Shown here: piece after piece, positions 25,392 to 34,193 of the stretch
How positions within the stretch are numbered: the first letter of the stretch is position 1
Layout of the letters: each line of letters starts with the position of its first letter
NCBI RefSeq assembly: GCF_900100695.1
Contig: NZ_FNCF01000002.1
Span: 248,001 to 312,000 of the forward strand
Reading direction: 5' to 3'
DNA from: Klenkia brasiliensis
GTDB taxonomy: Bacteria; Actinomycetota; Actinomycetes; Mycobacteriales; Geodermatophilaceae
DNA length: 64,000 bases
Notes under the pieces: model-generated
Databases searched by the model: none
Told to the model about the DNA's origin: nothing
Seen by the model: only the letters and a program-made list of their open reading frames with translations
Made by a program: the position numbers and the translations under genes

Positions 25392-27091
25392 ACCGCCGGG
25401 AGCCAGCCGCGCAGCGAGCTGACCAGCGCGATCTCGGCGCCGGGCAGGTCGTCGGGCGTGATGCGGCCCTCCACGAGGGTGCCGTCGGCGACCAGCCGGG
25501 CGCGCTCGACACCGGGCAGGCAGCCGCTGCCCAGCGGCGGGGTGGTCCACCGCCCGCCGAGCCGGACGGCGACGTTCGCGCGGCAGCTCTCGGTCACCTC
25601 GTCGGCGGTGTTGACCAGCAGGACGTCGTCGGCGCCCGGGTGGCGGGCCAGCCGGGTGTCGTAGGGCGCGCGCAGGGTGGTCTTGTGGTGCGGCCACGGC
25701 GCGTGCTCGTCGACCGGCTCGCCGTCCAGCGCCACGCGCACCGGGCCGGGGAACGGCGCCGGCGGCGGGAAGGTCTCGACGGCGGGCGTGCCGTCGCCGG
25801 CCACGGTCAGCCGGACCCGCAGGTCGCCGTCCAGGCCGGCCAGGGCCCGCTCGACCGCGTCGATGTCGACGGGGACGCCGAAGTAGGCCGCGGAGTCCAG
25901 CAGCCGGGCGCGGTGGCCGGGCCAGTTCCGCAGGCCGGCGGCGGTGTGCCGCATCGTCTCCAGCAGCGCGAACGCCGGGGGCGCGGCGGTGAGCACGCGG
26001 GTCTTGGCCAGCAGCTCGGCGTGCTCGGCGGCGGGGTCGGAGGACCAGGTGATGCCGCCGCCGGCGCCGTAGACCGCCGTCCCGGCCGCCCGGTCGACCA
26101 CGAGGGTGCGGATGGCGACGGAGAACCGGGCCTCCCCGGGGCCGAGGAACCCGACGGCGCCGCAGTAGACGCCCCGGGGCGAGGTCTCCAGCTCGGCGAT
26201 GACCGCCATGGACGACGCCTTGGGCGCACCGGTGACCGACCCGCACGGGAACAGCGCGGCGAGCAGCTCGACCAGGCCGGTGCCCGGGCGCAGGGTGGCC
26301 CGCACGTCGGAGGTCAGCTGGTGCACCGTGGGGTAGCGCTCGGCGGCCAGCAACCGGGTCACCCCGACGGTGCCGGTGACCGCGACGCGGGCCAGGTCGT
26401 TGCGCACCAGGTCGACGACCATTACGTTCTCGGCGCGGTCCTTGGTGCTGGCCAGCAGCGCGGCGCGGGTGGCGTCGTCCTCGGCGGTGGTGCGCCCACG
26501 GGCCGCCGTCCCCTTCATCGGCCGGACCAGCACGTCGTCGCCGGTGCGGTGCAGGAACAGCTCCGGGCTGGCGCTGGCGACGACGGTGCGCCCGGTGTCG
26601 AGGTAGCCGTTCCACGCGCCGCGCTGGGCCAGCGCGAGGTGCGCGTAGGCGGCCGGCGGGTCGGCGGGTGCCGGTCCGCGCAGCCGGGTGGTCAGGTTGA
26701 CCTGGTAGGTGTCCCCGGCGGCGATCCGCTCCCGGACGGCGGCCACCGCGGCGGCGTGCTGCTCCGGCGTCCAGTCGGGCACCCAGGGGCCGGGCGGGGG
26801 AGTGCCGGCGGCCACCGGGTCGACGGGCCGGGGTGGGTGCTCGGTGATGCCGAACCAGACCAGGTCGCCGTCCGGCTCGTGCGCGGGGAGCACGGGGTCC
26901 AGGCCCGGGGCGGCCTCGTAGGCGAGGAACCCGGCGGCCCAGCGGCCGGCGGCGACGTGCTCCTGCACCTCGCGCAGTGCGCCGGCCACCTCGGCCGGGG
27001 TGCGGGCGACGACGACGGCGACCGGTGGGTCGAAGGCCAGGGCGGTGCCGGCGACGAGGTCGTCGAACCGCGCCCAGGTGCCCTCCGCCAC
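25379..27091 (-). CDS. Aminodeoxychorismate synthase component I fused to aminodeoxychorismate lyase
   Basis: 570 residues. Residues 1-370 are a chorismate-binding enzyme (PabB), with MKGTAARG, PCGSVTGAPK and GFLGPGEARFSVAIRTL in order. From about 385 a class IV aminotransferase-fold domain follows (LLETMRHTAAGLRNW, EVTESCRANVAVRL), matching PabC. Together they convert chorismate and ammonia to 4-aminobenzoate for folate. The glutaminase partner PabA is not in the window. The PabC part is shortened compared with stand-alone lyases, as is common in such fusions. Confidence 0.9.
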   Translation of the reverse strand: MAEGTWARFDDLVAGTALAFDPPVAVVVARTPAEVAGALREVQEHVAAGRWAAGFLAYEAAPGLDPVLPAHEPDGDLVWFGITEHPPRPVDPVAAGTPPPGPWVPDWTPEQHAAAVAAVRERIAAGDTYQVNLTTRLRGPAPADPPAAYAHLALAQRGAWNGYLDTGRTVVASASPELFLHRTGDDVLVRPMKGTAARGRTTAEDDATRAALLASTKDRAENVMVVDLVRNDLARVAVTGTVGVTRLLAAERYPTVHQLTSDVRATLRPGTGLVELLAALFPCGSVTGAPKASSMAVIAELETSPRGVYCGAVGFLGPGEARFSVAIRTLVVDRAAGTAVYGAGGGITWSSDPAAEHAELLAKTRVLTAAPPAFALLETMRHTAAGLRNWPGHRARLLDSAAYFGVPVDIDAVERALAGLDGDLRVRLTVAGDGTPAVETFPPPAPFPGPVRVALDGEPVDEHAPWPHHKTTLRAPYDTRLARHPGADDVLLVNTADEVTESCRANVAVRLGGRWTTPPLGSGCLPGVERARLVADGTLVEGRITPDDLPGAEIALVSSLRGWLPAVYRS

Positions 27092-27115
27092 CCCGTCATC
27101 GTCGCCGACGGGGGC

Positions 27116-27211
27116 CTAGAGCTGGGGGCGGGGGCGGCGCAGGGGCCAGCGGAACGGCGGGGTGCCCGGGCGTGCGGGCACCGGCGGGGCGGGACGGCGG
27201 GGTGTGGTCAT
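27116..27211 (-). CDS. Possible small Pro/Arg-rich protein
   Basis: A 31-codon frame from ATG 27211 encodes MTTPRRPAPPVPARPGTPPF followed by more Arg and Pro. It sits alone between pabB and the TetR gene. No family is recognised; composition bias makes chance frames common here, so this is tentative. Confidence 0.3.
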   Translation of the reverse strand: MTTPRRPAPPVPARPGTPPFRWPLRRPRPQL

Positions 27212-27226
27212 GCCTCACCGTCCCAT

Positions 27227-27248
27227 ACTTGCTTGCTGGCATGCAAGT
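27227..27248. promoter_or_regulatory. TetR operator
   Basis: A 22-bp dyad, ACTTGCTTGC-TG-GCATGCAAGT, with outer arms ACTTGC/GCAAGT and inner GC/GC pairs, lies 24 bases before the TetR start. A palindrome of this size right at a TetR promoter is the expected autoregulatory site. Confidence 0.7.
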
Positions 27249-27271
27249 AACCTGGGTGCGAGACTGCCGGG

Positions 27272-27886
27272 GTGGTCGAGCAGGTGCGCCGGACGCAGCA
27301 GCAGCGCCGCGCCGAGACCGGGCGCCGGGTGCTCGACGCCGCCGTCGCGCTGATCGCGGAGAAGGGGTCGCGGGCGGTCACCCTCGCCGAGGTCGGGGAG
27401 GCCGCCGGGTACAGCCGGGGGATCGTGCACGCGCACTTCGGCAGCCGGGAGCAGCTGCTGGCCGCGGTGGTGCGGGACGCGCAGCGCTTCGACGTCCCCG
27501 AGGCCGCCGGCTCCGGGCTGGACCGGCTGGCCGCCCTGGTGCGCGCCTACCTGGCCAACCTGGCCCTGCGGGGGCCGGCGATCGGGGCGTTCCTGCTCAT
27601 GTGGGCCGAGTCGCGGGCCTCGGACCCCGTGCTCGGCCCGCTGTTCGCCGAGCGCGACCGGTCCTTCCGCGCCGACCTGGCCGCGGTGGTGCGGGCCGGT
27701 GTGGCGGACGGGTCCGTCCGCGCCGACGCCGACCCCGAGGCCGTCGCCATCCTCCTGCTGGGGGCGCTGCGGGGGATCGGCATGCAGCACGCGGGGTCGG
27801 CCGGCGCGGTCGTGGGTGACGGGCTCATCGAGCAGACGGTCGTGGTGCTGGTGAACGGCCTGGGCTCGGGGGCCGAACCGGCGTAA
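27272..27886 (+). CDS. TetR-family regulator
   Basis: 204 residues. The N-terminal helix-turn-helix spans about 10-57 (GRRVLDAAVALIAEKGSRAV, SRGIVHAHFGSREQLL) and the rest is the helical ligand domain (from DRLAALVRAYL). It starts at GTG 27272, 24 bases after a 22-bp dyad it probably binds itself. The next gene starts 12 bases after its stop, so it may be co-transcribed with the HelD-like helicase, but no target is certain. Confidence 0.87.
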   Translation: MVEQVRRTQQQRRAETGRRVLDAAVALIAEKGSRAVTLAEVGEAAGYSRGIVHAHFGSREQLLAAVVRDAQRFDVPEAAGSGLDRLAALVRAYLANLALRGPAIGAFLLMWAESRASDPVLGPLFAERDRSFRADLAAVVRAGVADGSVRADADPEAVAILLLGALRGIGMQHAGSAGAVVGDGLIEQTVVVLVNGLGSGAEPA

Positions 27887-27898
27887 CGTCCTCCGACC

Positions 27899-29854
27899 GT
27901 GTCCGACGCCGTCCTCGAAGCCGAACGTGCGCACCTCGACCTCGCCGCCGCCTGTCTGACCGACATGCGCGCGGCCACCGTGGCCACCGCCGACGCCGGC
28001 GTCGATGCCTGGGCCTCCGAGCGCCTGGGCGCCGCCCGCGCCGAGCGGCTGCGCAGCCTGGCCGCCGACCCCGGCGCGCCACCGTTCTTCGGCCGCACCG
28101 ACACCCCCGCCGAGACCTTCCACATCGGCCGCCGGCACGTGCGCGACGCGGCCGGCGACCCGGTGGTCATCGACTGGCGCGCGCCGATGAGCCGGCCGTT
28201 CTACCAGGCCAGCGCCGCCGACCCGCAGGGCCTGGTCCGCCGCCGCAGGTTCGGGTTCGCCGACGGCGTGCTGACCTCCTACGAGGACGAGTCGCTCTCG
28301 GCCGACGACGGGCCGTCGGCCCTGCTGCGCGAGGAGATCGAGCGGCCGCGCTCGGGGCCGATGCGCGACATCGTGGCCACCATCCAGCCCGACCAGGACG
28401 ACATCGTGCGCGCCCCGCTGACCGAGTCGATCTGCGTGCAGGGCGCCCCCGGCACCGGCAAGACCGCCGTCGGGCTGCACCGCGCGGCCTACCTGCTCTA
28501 CACGCACGGCGAGCAGCTCTCCCGCACCGGCGTGCTGGTCGTCGGGCCCAACCGCGCCTTCCTGCGCTACATCGAGCAGGTGCTGCCCGCCCTCGGCGAG
28601 GTCGAGGTCGACCAGGCCACCGTCGCCGACCTCACCGACCGGGTGCCGGTGCGCGCCGAGGACCCCGACGACGTCGCCGTGCTCAAGGGCGATGCCCGGC
28701 TGGCCGAGGTGCTGCACCGCGCGCTGTGGCGCCGGGTCACCAAGCCGCGCGACTCGGTGCAGGTGCCGCTGAGCGGACGGCGGTACCGGATCCCGGAGGA
28801 GCGGCTCAAGCGGTACGTCGACGACCTGCGGCGGGCCGGCATCTCCTACGGCGCCGGCCGGGAGCGGCTGGCGCTGTCGCTGGCCGAGGACGCCCGGCGG
28901 CAGAAGGAGGAGGTCGGCGGCAGCCCGACGGACGCCGAGACGCGGCGCTGCGCCCGCTCGGCCGAGGTCCGCGCGTTCTGCGACGAGCACTGGCCGGCCG
29001 TGGACGCCGCCGCGCTGGTCGCCGAGGTGCTCGCCGACCCGTCGGTGGGCCGCGGCGTGCTCACCGACGCCGAGCAGGGCCTGCTGCGCCGCGCCCCTGC
29101 CCGCTCGGTGCGGGCCACCCGCTGGACGGCGGCCGACGCGGTGCTCGTCGACGAGGTCGCCGGGCTGCTGGAGCGGACGCCGGGCTACGGGCACGTGGTG
29201 GTCGACGAGGCGCAGGACCTCTCCCCGATGCAGTGCCGGGCGGTGGCGCGCCGGCTCGCCGCGGGGTCGCTGACCGTGCTCGGCGACCTGGCGCAGGCCA
29301 CGAGCCCGTGGTCGGTCGCCGACTGGTCGGCCACGCTGGCGGCCCTGGGCCGGCCGGGCACGTCGGTGCGGCCGCTGACGACCGGTTACCGGGTGCCGGC
29401 GGAGGTGCTGGAGTTCGCGAACCGGCTGCTGCCGGTGCTGGTGCCCGGTCTCGCGCCGGCCACCGCGGTCCGCTCGGAGCCGGGGTCGCTGCAGGTCCGG
29501 CCCGTGGCGGTGCTCGCCGAGCCGCTGGCCGAGGTGGTCGCCTCCGTCGGGCCGGGGTCGGTCGGGGTCGTGTGCGCCGACGCCGAGGTGGACGCGCTGG
29601 TGGCCGCGCTGGCCGCGCAGGGCGTCGAGGCCGCGGCGCTGGCCGACGACGGCAGCGAGCCGGCGCCGGTCGCCGTCGTCCCCGCGACCCTGGTCAAGGG
29701 CCTGGAGTTCGACCACGTGGTGGTCGTGGAGCCCGCGGCGATCGTGGCCGCCGAACCCCGGGGGCTGCACCGGCTGTACGTGGCGCTGACCCGGGCGGTG
29801 AGCAGCCTGGTGGTGCTGCACCGCGGCGAGCTGCCGGACCTGCTGGCCGCCTGA
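27899..29854 (+). CDS. HelD-like superfamily 1 helicase
   Basis: 651 residues of the UvrD/HelD class. Walker A is QGAPGTGKTAVGLHRAAYLL (about residue 181), Walker B is VVVDEAQDLSPMQ (about 435), and the C-terminal motifs include LTTGYRVPAEVLEFA and LYVALTRAVSSLVVLH. The N-terminal 130 residues form an antiparallel coiled coil plus IDWRAPMSRPFYQA, diagnostic of HelD, which removes stalled RNA polymerase from DNA; the actinobacterial HelR protects against rifampicin. Slightly shorter than HelR (about 700-750), so specific resistance is only a possibility. The start is GTG 27899. Confidence 0.88.
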   Translation: MSDAVLEAERAHLDLAAACLTDMRAATVATADAGVDAWASERLGAARAERLRSLAADPGAPPFFGRTDTPAETFHIGRRHVRDAAGDPVVIDWRAPMSRPFYQASAADPQGLVRRRRFGFADGVLTSYEDESLSADDGPSALLREEIERPRSGPMRDIVATIQPDQDDIVRAPLTESICVQGAPGTGKTAVGLHRAAYLLYTHGEQLSRTGVLVVGPNRAFLRYIEQVLPALGEVEVDQATVADLTDRVPVRAEDPDDVAVLKGDARLAEVLHRALWRRVTKPRDSVQVPLSGRRYRIPEERLKRYVDDLRRAGISYGAGRERLALSLAEDARRQKEEVGGSPTDAETRRCARSAEVRAFCDEHWPAVDAAALVAEVLADPSVGRGVLTDAEQGLLRRAPARSVRATRWTAADAVLVDEVAGLLERTPGYGHVVVDEAQDLSPMQCRAVARRLAAGSLTVLGDLAQATSPWSVADWSATLAALGRPGTSVRPLTTGYRVPAEVLEFANRLLPVLVPGLAPATAVRSEPGSLQVRPVAVLAEPLAEVVASVGPGSVGVVCADAEVDALVAALAAQGVEAAALADDGSEPAPVAVVPATLVKGLEFDHVVVVEPAAIVAAEPRGLHRLYVALTRAVSSLVVLHRGELPDLLAA

Positions 29855-29875
29855 GGTCTCACTAGGGTCTCGATC

Positions 29876-30730
29876 ATGGCCAAGAAGACGGTGTCGGTGC
29901 GCGAGGTCCTGCGAGCCCCGTCGGGTGCCGTCTCGCTGGCCGACATCGACCCGCGGGACACCCCGTCGGCGCCGGGCGACAAGGACGCCACCAAGGCGCA
30001 GCTGGCCGCCGACGGCGCCGAGCTGGCGGTGCTGCAGGAGAAGCTCTACGCCGAGGGCGCCACGGGCGGCACCCGCCGGGTGCTGCTGGTGCTGCAGGGC
30101 ATGGACACCAGCGGCAAGGGCGGGGTCATCGAGCACGTCGCCGGGTCGGTGAACCCGCAGGGCCTGGCCATCACCAGCTTCAAGAAGCCCACGCCGGAGG
30201 AGCTGCGGCACGGGTTCCTCTGGCGGGTCCGGCGGGCGGTCCCGGCGCCGGGGCTGATCGGGGTGTTCGACCGCTCGCACTACGAGGACGTGCTCATCGG
30301 CCGGGTGCGCGAGCTGGCCACCCCGGCGGTCATCGAGCGGCGGTACCGGGAGATCGTCCGGTTCGAGGACCAGCTGGCCGAGTCCGGCGTGACGATCGTG
30401 AAGTGCATGCTGCACGTGTCGAAGTGGGAGCAGAAGCAGCGCCTGCTGGCCCGCCTGGACGACTCGACCAAGCGCTGGAAGTTCAACCCCGGCGACATCG
30501 ACGAGCGCGCGCTGTGGGACCAGTACCAGCGCGCCTACGAGATCGCCGTCGAGCGCACCTCGACGCAGACCAACCCCTGGTACGTCGTGCCCTCGGACCG
30601 CAAGTGGTACCGGAACTGGGCCATCGGCCGGCTGCTGCTGGAGGCGGTGCAGGACCTGGACCCGCGCTTCCCGCCCGCCGACTACGACGTCGCCGCCCAG
30701 CGCGACCGCCTCATCGACGAGGCCGACTGA
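29876..30730 (+). CDS. Polyphosphate kinase 2 family protein
   Basis: 284 residues, one PPK2 domain. Walker A is GMDTSGKGG (75-83), the Walker B region is FDRSHYEDVL (131-140), and the lid follows with RRYREIVRFEDQL. PPK2 enzymes phosphorylate nucleotides from polyphosphate; the single-domain length fits class I or III, with ADP or AMP as acceptor. The ATG at 29876 lies 21 bases after the helicase stop, perhaps on one transcript. Confidence 0.92.
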   Translation: MAKKTVSVREVLRAPSGAVSLADIDPRDTPSAPGDKDATKAQLAADGAELAVLQEKLYAEGATGGTRRVLLVLQGMDTSGKGGVIEHVAGSVNPQGLAITSFKKPTPEELRHGFLWRVRRAVPAPGLIGVFDRSHYEDVLIGRVRELATPAVIERRYREIVRFEDQLAESGVTIVKCMLHVSKWEQKQRLLARLDDSTKRWKFNPGDIDERALWDQYQRAYEIAVERTSTQTNPWYVVPSDRKWYRNWAIGRLLLEAVQDLDPRFPPADYDVAAQRDRLIDEAD

Positions 30731-30743
30731 CCCCGGGGCGTCG

Positions 30744-31316
30744 CTAGACGCGGTCGAGGGCCTGGTGCGGCCCGGGCGGCAGCTCGACGGTGATCGGGTC
30801 ACCGCAGCGGACGACACCGCCCGCCGCGACCACTCCCATGATGCCGGCCCTGCGCTGGAGGACGCCCTGGTCGTCGCGGGACACCACCGCGCCCAGGAGC
30901 CCGGGCCGGAAGTCGTCGATCTGCCGGCACGGGTTGCGCAACCCGGTCACCTCGATCGCGGCCCCGCTCGGGAACACCAGCGTCGTCCGTCGGGGCAGGG
31001 CGAGCAGGTCGATGCCCCGCGTCGTCACGTTCTCCCCGAGGTGGCCCGGTTCCAGGTCGTACCCCGTGGTGCGGAGCTCGTCGTGCAGCTCGGCGTGGAT
31101 CAGGTGGACCTGCCGCAGGTTGGGCTGGGTGGGGTCGGCAGCCACCCGTGACCGGTGCTGGACGGTCACCCCGGCGTGGGCATCCCCTCGGACACCGAGC
31201 CCCTCCAGCAGGGTGATGTCGTCGACCGTGCGTTTCGAGAAGCGGTGGCTGTGGTCGAGCGCCACGGCGACGACCCGTCCTGACGAGGGCACCGCTGCAG
31301 TGTGGCAGCCGGCCAT
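30744..31316 (-). CDS. MOSC-domain protein
   Basis: 190 residues with the MOSC core: GVRGDAHAG at the N-terminus, LRQVHLIHAELHDEL, GHLGENVTTRGIDLLALP and the FRPGLLGAVVSRD region. The usual cysteine lies in GLRNPCRQIDDF. MOSC domains bind or transfer sulfur for molybdenum cofactor or molybdoenzymes such as YiiM. ATG 31316 is preceded by GGAGG nine bases upstream; an in-frame ATG at 31391 is less likely. It converges on the ppk2 gene; a molybdenum enzyme (xanthine dehydrogenase) is encoded 8 kb away. Confidence 0.85.
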   Translation of the reverse strand: MAGCHTAAVPSSGRVVAVALDHSHRFSKRTVDDITLLEGLGVRGDAHAGVTVQHRSRVAADPTQPNLRQVHLIHAELHDELRTTGYDLEPGHLGENVTTRGIDLLALPRRTTLVFPSGAAIEVTGLRNPCRQIDDFRPGLLGAVVSRDDQGVLQRRAGIMGVVAAGGVVRCGDPITVELPPGPHQALDRV

Positions 31317-31421
31317 CCCCCTGGACCTCCGCCCGCGTCCTGCATGGTCACCTGCAGTCGGCTCGTTCGGCCGCCTGACCTGTGGATTCACCGTGCCGGC
31401 GGGCGCCTGCCGCGGTAGACT

Positions 31422-31437
31422 TCGAACACCTGATCGA
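31422..31437 (+). promoter_or_regulatory. Near-consensus SOS (LexA) box before the DUF222/HNH gene
   Basis: TCGAAC-ACCT-GATCGA differs from the actinobacterial LexA box TCGAAC-N4-GTTCGA at one base. It starts right after a TAGACT -10-like hexamer (31416-31421) and 23 bases before the start codon. Several 13E12/DUF222 genes of Mycobacterium tuberculosis are LexA targets, which makes the match more meaningful. CACCTG-N6-CAGGTG overlaps it as a second dyad. Confidence 0.6.
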
Positions 31438-31459
31438 ACAGGTGGGGGGAGGTGTCGCA

Positions 31460-32857
31460 GTGGGTCTGGACGAGACGCAGCCCTGGGCGCCCGAACCCCT
31501 CGCGCCCGGTGCCCTCGGCGCCGACCGCCGACCAGCCCTCTCCCCGATGGCCGCCGCCTCGCGGCAGCCCGACCCGCCGCCCGCCGATGTCTGCGCGGCG
31601 ATCGAGGCGGTGCTCGCCGCGGCCGCGACCCCGCTGGACGGCGGGACGACCGCGGCGCAGCTGCTGGACCGGGCCCGTGGCCTGGCGCGGCTGGTCAACC
31701 TGGCGCAGGCCGAGCTGGCGCGCACCGTCGCCCACGCCGAGTCGGTGGATGCCGCCTACGCCGACGGGTTGACCGGGATGAAGCCCTGGCTGCGCGGCCA
31801 CACCGCCGCCACCGGACCGGAAGCTGCTGCGGTGCTCGCTGCGGGCCGGTTGGCGCGGCGGATGCCGGCCGTCGGTTCCGGTGCGGCGGTGGGCGGGATC
31901 AGTGCCGGGCAGCTGGCGGTGATCGGCCGGATCCTCACCGACGACGTCTGGGCCACCGGCGACGCCCTCGGCGCCGACCTGCCCGCCCTGGATGCTCTGG
32001 TCGCGCACACCGCGGTGCACGCGCCCCGCACGCTGGCCGATGTGTGCCGGCGGATCGCCGACGCCCTGGACCCCGACGGGCCGCCACCGGTCGACCCCAC
32101 CGAGGGTCGGGGCCTGCGGATCACCCGCCGGGCCGACGGGTCACGCGCCATCCGTGGGCAGCTCGATGCCGGTGGTGGCGAGCAGGTGGAGGCCGCGCTG
32201 GAGGCCATCGCCGCTGCCGGGCGGTGCGAGGGTGACCTGCGCTCCCGCGACCAGCGCGCCGCCGATGCGCTGGTGCAGCTTGCTGCGTTGCACCTGGCCG
32301 CCGGTGACCTGCCCATGCTGCGCACGGCCAAGCCCCAGGTGACGGCGTTGATCCAGCTGGAGGACCTGGCCGACCCCGACACCCGCCCGGCCGCCACCCG
32401 CCTGGGCTCCGGGGCGACGGCGTCGAACACGGTGGCCCGGCAGGCGGCCTGCGACGGTGACGTCGCCCGCATCCTGCTCGGCCCCGCCGGCCTGCCCCTG
32501 GACGTCGGCCGCGCCCACCGGCTGGTGCCGGCGCACATCCGCCGCGCCGCGGAGGTGCGGGACGGCGGCTGCGTGTTCACCGGCTGCCGCGCCCCCGCCT
32601 GGTGGTGCGACGCCCACCACCTCATCCACTGGATCCACGGCGGGGCCACCAGCCTCGAGAACACCGCCTTGGTGTGCGAACGGCACCACACCCAGGTCCA
32701 CCACGGCTACCGCCTGCAGTGGGACCCCGACGACCGGTGCTGGCGCACCTACCGACCCGACGGCCGGGAGATCATCACCGGCGTCCTCACCGACACCACC
32801 GGCCAACCCATCGACCACCAACAAGCACCCGACCGGCCCCTGTTCGACCGCAGCTGA
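31460..32857 (+). CDS. DUF222 / HNH endonuclease (13E12 family)
   Basis: 465 residues. The long N-terminal part is DUF222 (about 40-340). The C-terminal HNH site is clear: GCVFTGCRAPAWWCDAHHLI, then HWIHGGATSLENTALVCERHH with the conserved Asn and final His. These proteins are multicopy in high-GC actinobacteria; whether they cut DNA in repair, defence or as selfish elements is unsettled. GTG 31460 lies behind GGGGGAGG. A near-perfect LexA box overlaps the promoter, so damage induction is likely. Confidence 0.9.
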   Translation: MGLDETQPWAPEPLAPGALGADRRPALSPMAAASRQPDPPPADVCAAIEAVLAAAATPLDGGTTAAQLLDRARGLARLVNLAQAELARTVAHAESVDAAYADGLTGMKPWLRGHTAATGPEAAAVLAAGRLARRMPAVGSGAAVGGISAGQLAVIGRILTDDVWATGDALGADLPALDALVAHTAVHAPRTLADVCRRIADALDPDGPPPVDPTEGRGLRITRRADGSRAIRGQLDAGGGEQVEAALEAIAAAGRCEGDLRSRDQRAADALVQLAALHLAAGDLPMLRTAKPQVTALIQLEDLADPDTRPAATRLGSGATASNTVARQAACDGDVARILLGPAGLPLDVGRAHRLVPAHIRRAAEVRDGGCVFTGCRAPAWWCDAHHLIHWIHGGATSLENTALVCERHHTQVHHGYRLQWDPDDRCWRTYRPDGREIITGVLTDTTGQPIDHQQAPDRPLFDRS

Positions 32858-32884
32858 CAGCCCGGAGCGAAGCTCCACCCTGCG

Positions 32885-34135
32885 TCAGTGCTGCGCTGTC
32901 GCGCTCGGCCACAGCCGGGGGACCGGCACGGACCGCACCTCGCGGCTGAGGGTGACCACCAGCGCCGTCCCCAGCAGTGCGACCAGGAGGACGACGGTGG
33001 CGCCCCGGCCGCCGAGGTGCTCCAGGGCCAGGCCGCCCAGCAGCGGGGCCAGCGGCATCACCGCCATCGACAGGAAGGTCGAGCTCGCGTCGACCCGGCC
33101 CTGCAGCGACGCCGGGGTGATGGCGATCCGGTAGGCGGCGATGCCCGCGTTGCTGGCCGGGAGCAGCAGGAGCACGGCGAACAGGGCGGCGGCGGCCACG
33201 GCCGGGTGGGCCCAGAACAGCAGTGGGACCAGCGGGAGACCCGCCGTCCACGCCAGGGCCACGGTCAGCCGGCCGGTGGCGACCCGGGCGATCAGCCACG
33301 GGGCGGCGACGGCGCCGACGATGCCGCCCACCCCGGCGGCGGCGTTGACCAGCCCGATCTCCGCCGGGTGCGCGCCCTCGTCCACCAGTCGGAGCACCAC
33401 CACGAACAGCAGGGCGTTCAGCGCCAGGTTCACCAGGGCCGCCCAGGTCAGCAGCACCCGGAAGAACGGCCGGGCCAGCACGAAGCGCACCCCTTCGGCC
33501 AGGTCGGCGCCCACCCGCGGGCGTGGGCCGGGGTGGTCGGGTGCGGACAGGTCGGTGCGGATCTGGCTCAGCGTCAGGCAGGACACCGCGAAGGTCAGCG
33601 CGTTGACGGCGAACGGCAGCCAGCGGGTCACCGCGAACAGGAGGCCGCCGAGCGGGCCGCCGAGCAGCCCGGCGAGGTGCTCGCGGGCCTCGTTCTGGCT
33701 CAGCGCCGTGGGCAGGTCCTCGGTGCGGACGACCGAGCGGACGGCCGAGAGCTGCGCCGGCCCGAACACGCCGGCGGCCACCCCCACGACCCCAGCGACG
33801 ACGGCCAGGTGCCCGACCGTCAGGTGGCCCGTCGCCCCCGCCACGGCCAGCGACGAGTAGCTCACCGCACCCGTCGCGGACGACCCCAGCATCAGCCGGC
33901 GGCGGTGCAGCCGGTCGGCCAGCACCCCCGCCGGCAGCAGCGCGGCCACGGTGCCGACCAGGTAGGCGGCCTCGACGGCGGCGGCCTGCACCGCCGACCC
34001 GGTGAGCCCGTAGGTCAGCAGCGGGAAGACGAACAGGCTCATCCGGCTGCCGAGGGCGCTGATCGTCTCCCCGACCCAGAGCACGGTGAAGTCGCGGTTG
34101 CGGACGAGGGATCGATAGCCGGGCACATCGCGCAC
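32885..34135 (-). CDS. MFS exporter divergent from an ArsR regulator
   Basis: About 416 residues, twelve hydrophobic helices, beginning GYRSLVRNRDFTVLWVGETIS, a typical start of MFS family members related to enterobactin and macrolide exporters (MFS_3). Motif A-like residues lie in LADRLHRRRLM. It probably exports a drug or metabolite. The start is uncertain (GTG 34135 or 34126; neither has a clear ribosome site). It is divergent from the ArsR-like gene with a dyad between them, so the repressor probably controls this pump. Confidence 0.82.
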   Translation of the reverse strand: MRDVPGYRSLVRNRDFTVLWVGETISALGSRMSLFVFPLLTYGLTGSAVQAAAVEAAYLVGTVAALLPAGVLADRLHRRRLMLGSSATGAVSYSSLAVAGATGHLTVGHLAVVAGVVGVAAGVFGPAQLSAVRSVVRTEDLPTALSQNEAREHLAGLLGGPLGGLLFAVTRWLPFAVNALTFAVSCLTLSQIRTDLSAPDHPGPRPRVGADLAEGVRFVLARPFFRVLLTWAALVNLALNALLFVVVLRLVDEGAHPAEIGLVNAAAGVGGIVGAVAAPWLIARVATGRLTVALAWTAGLPLVPLLFWAHPAVAAAALFAVLLLLPASNAGIAAYRIAITPASLQGRVDASSTFLSMAVMPLAPLLGGLALEHLGGRGATVVLLVALLGTALVVTLSREVRSVPVPRLWPSATAQH

Positions 34136-34141
34136 GCTAGC

Positions 34142-34163
34142 TTGCGCAAGAGTACGTGCGCAA
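34142..34163. promoter_or_regulatory. Operator between the MFS and ArsR-like genes
   Basis: TTGCGC-N10-GCGCAA, a 22-bp dyad with perfect 6-bp arms, occupies the 58-base gap between the two divergent starts. It is well placed to regulate both genes through the ArsR-like protein. Confidence 0.65.
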
Positions 34164-34193
34164 TAAGACGTGTGGTCCCGGTACGCTCCGCCG

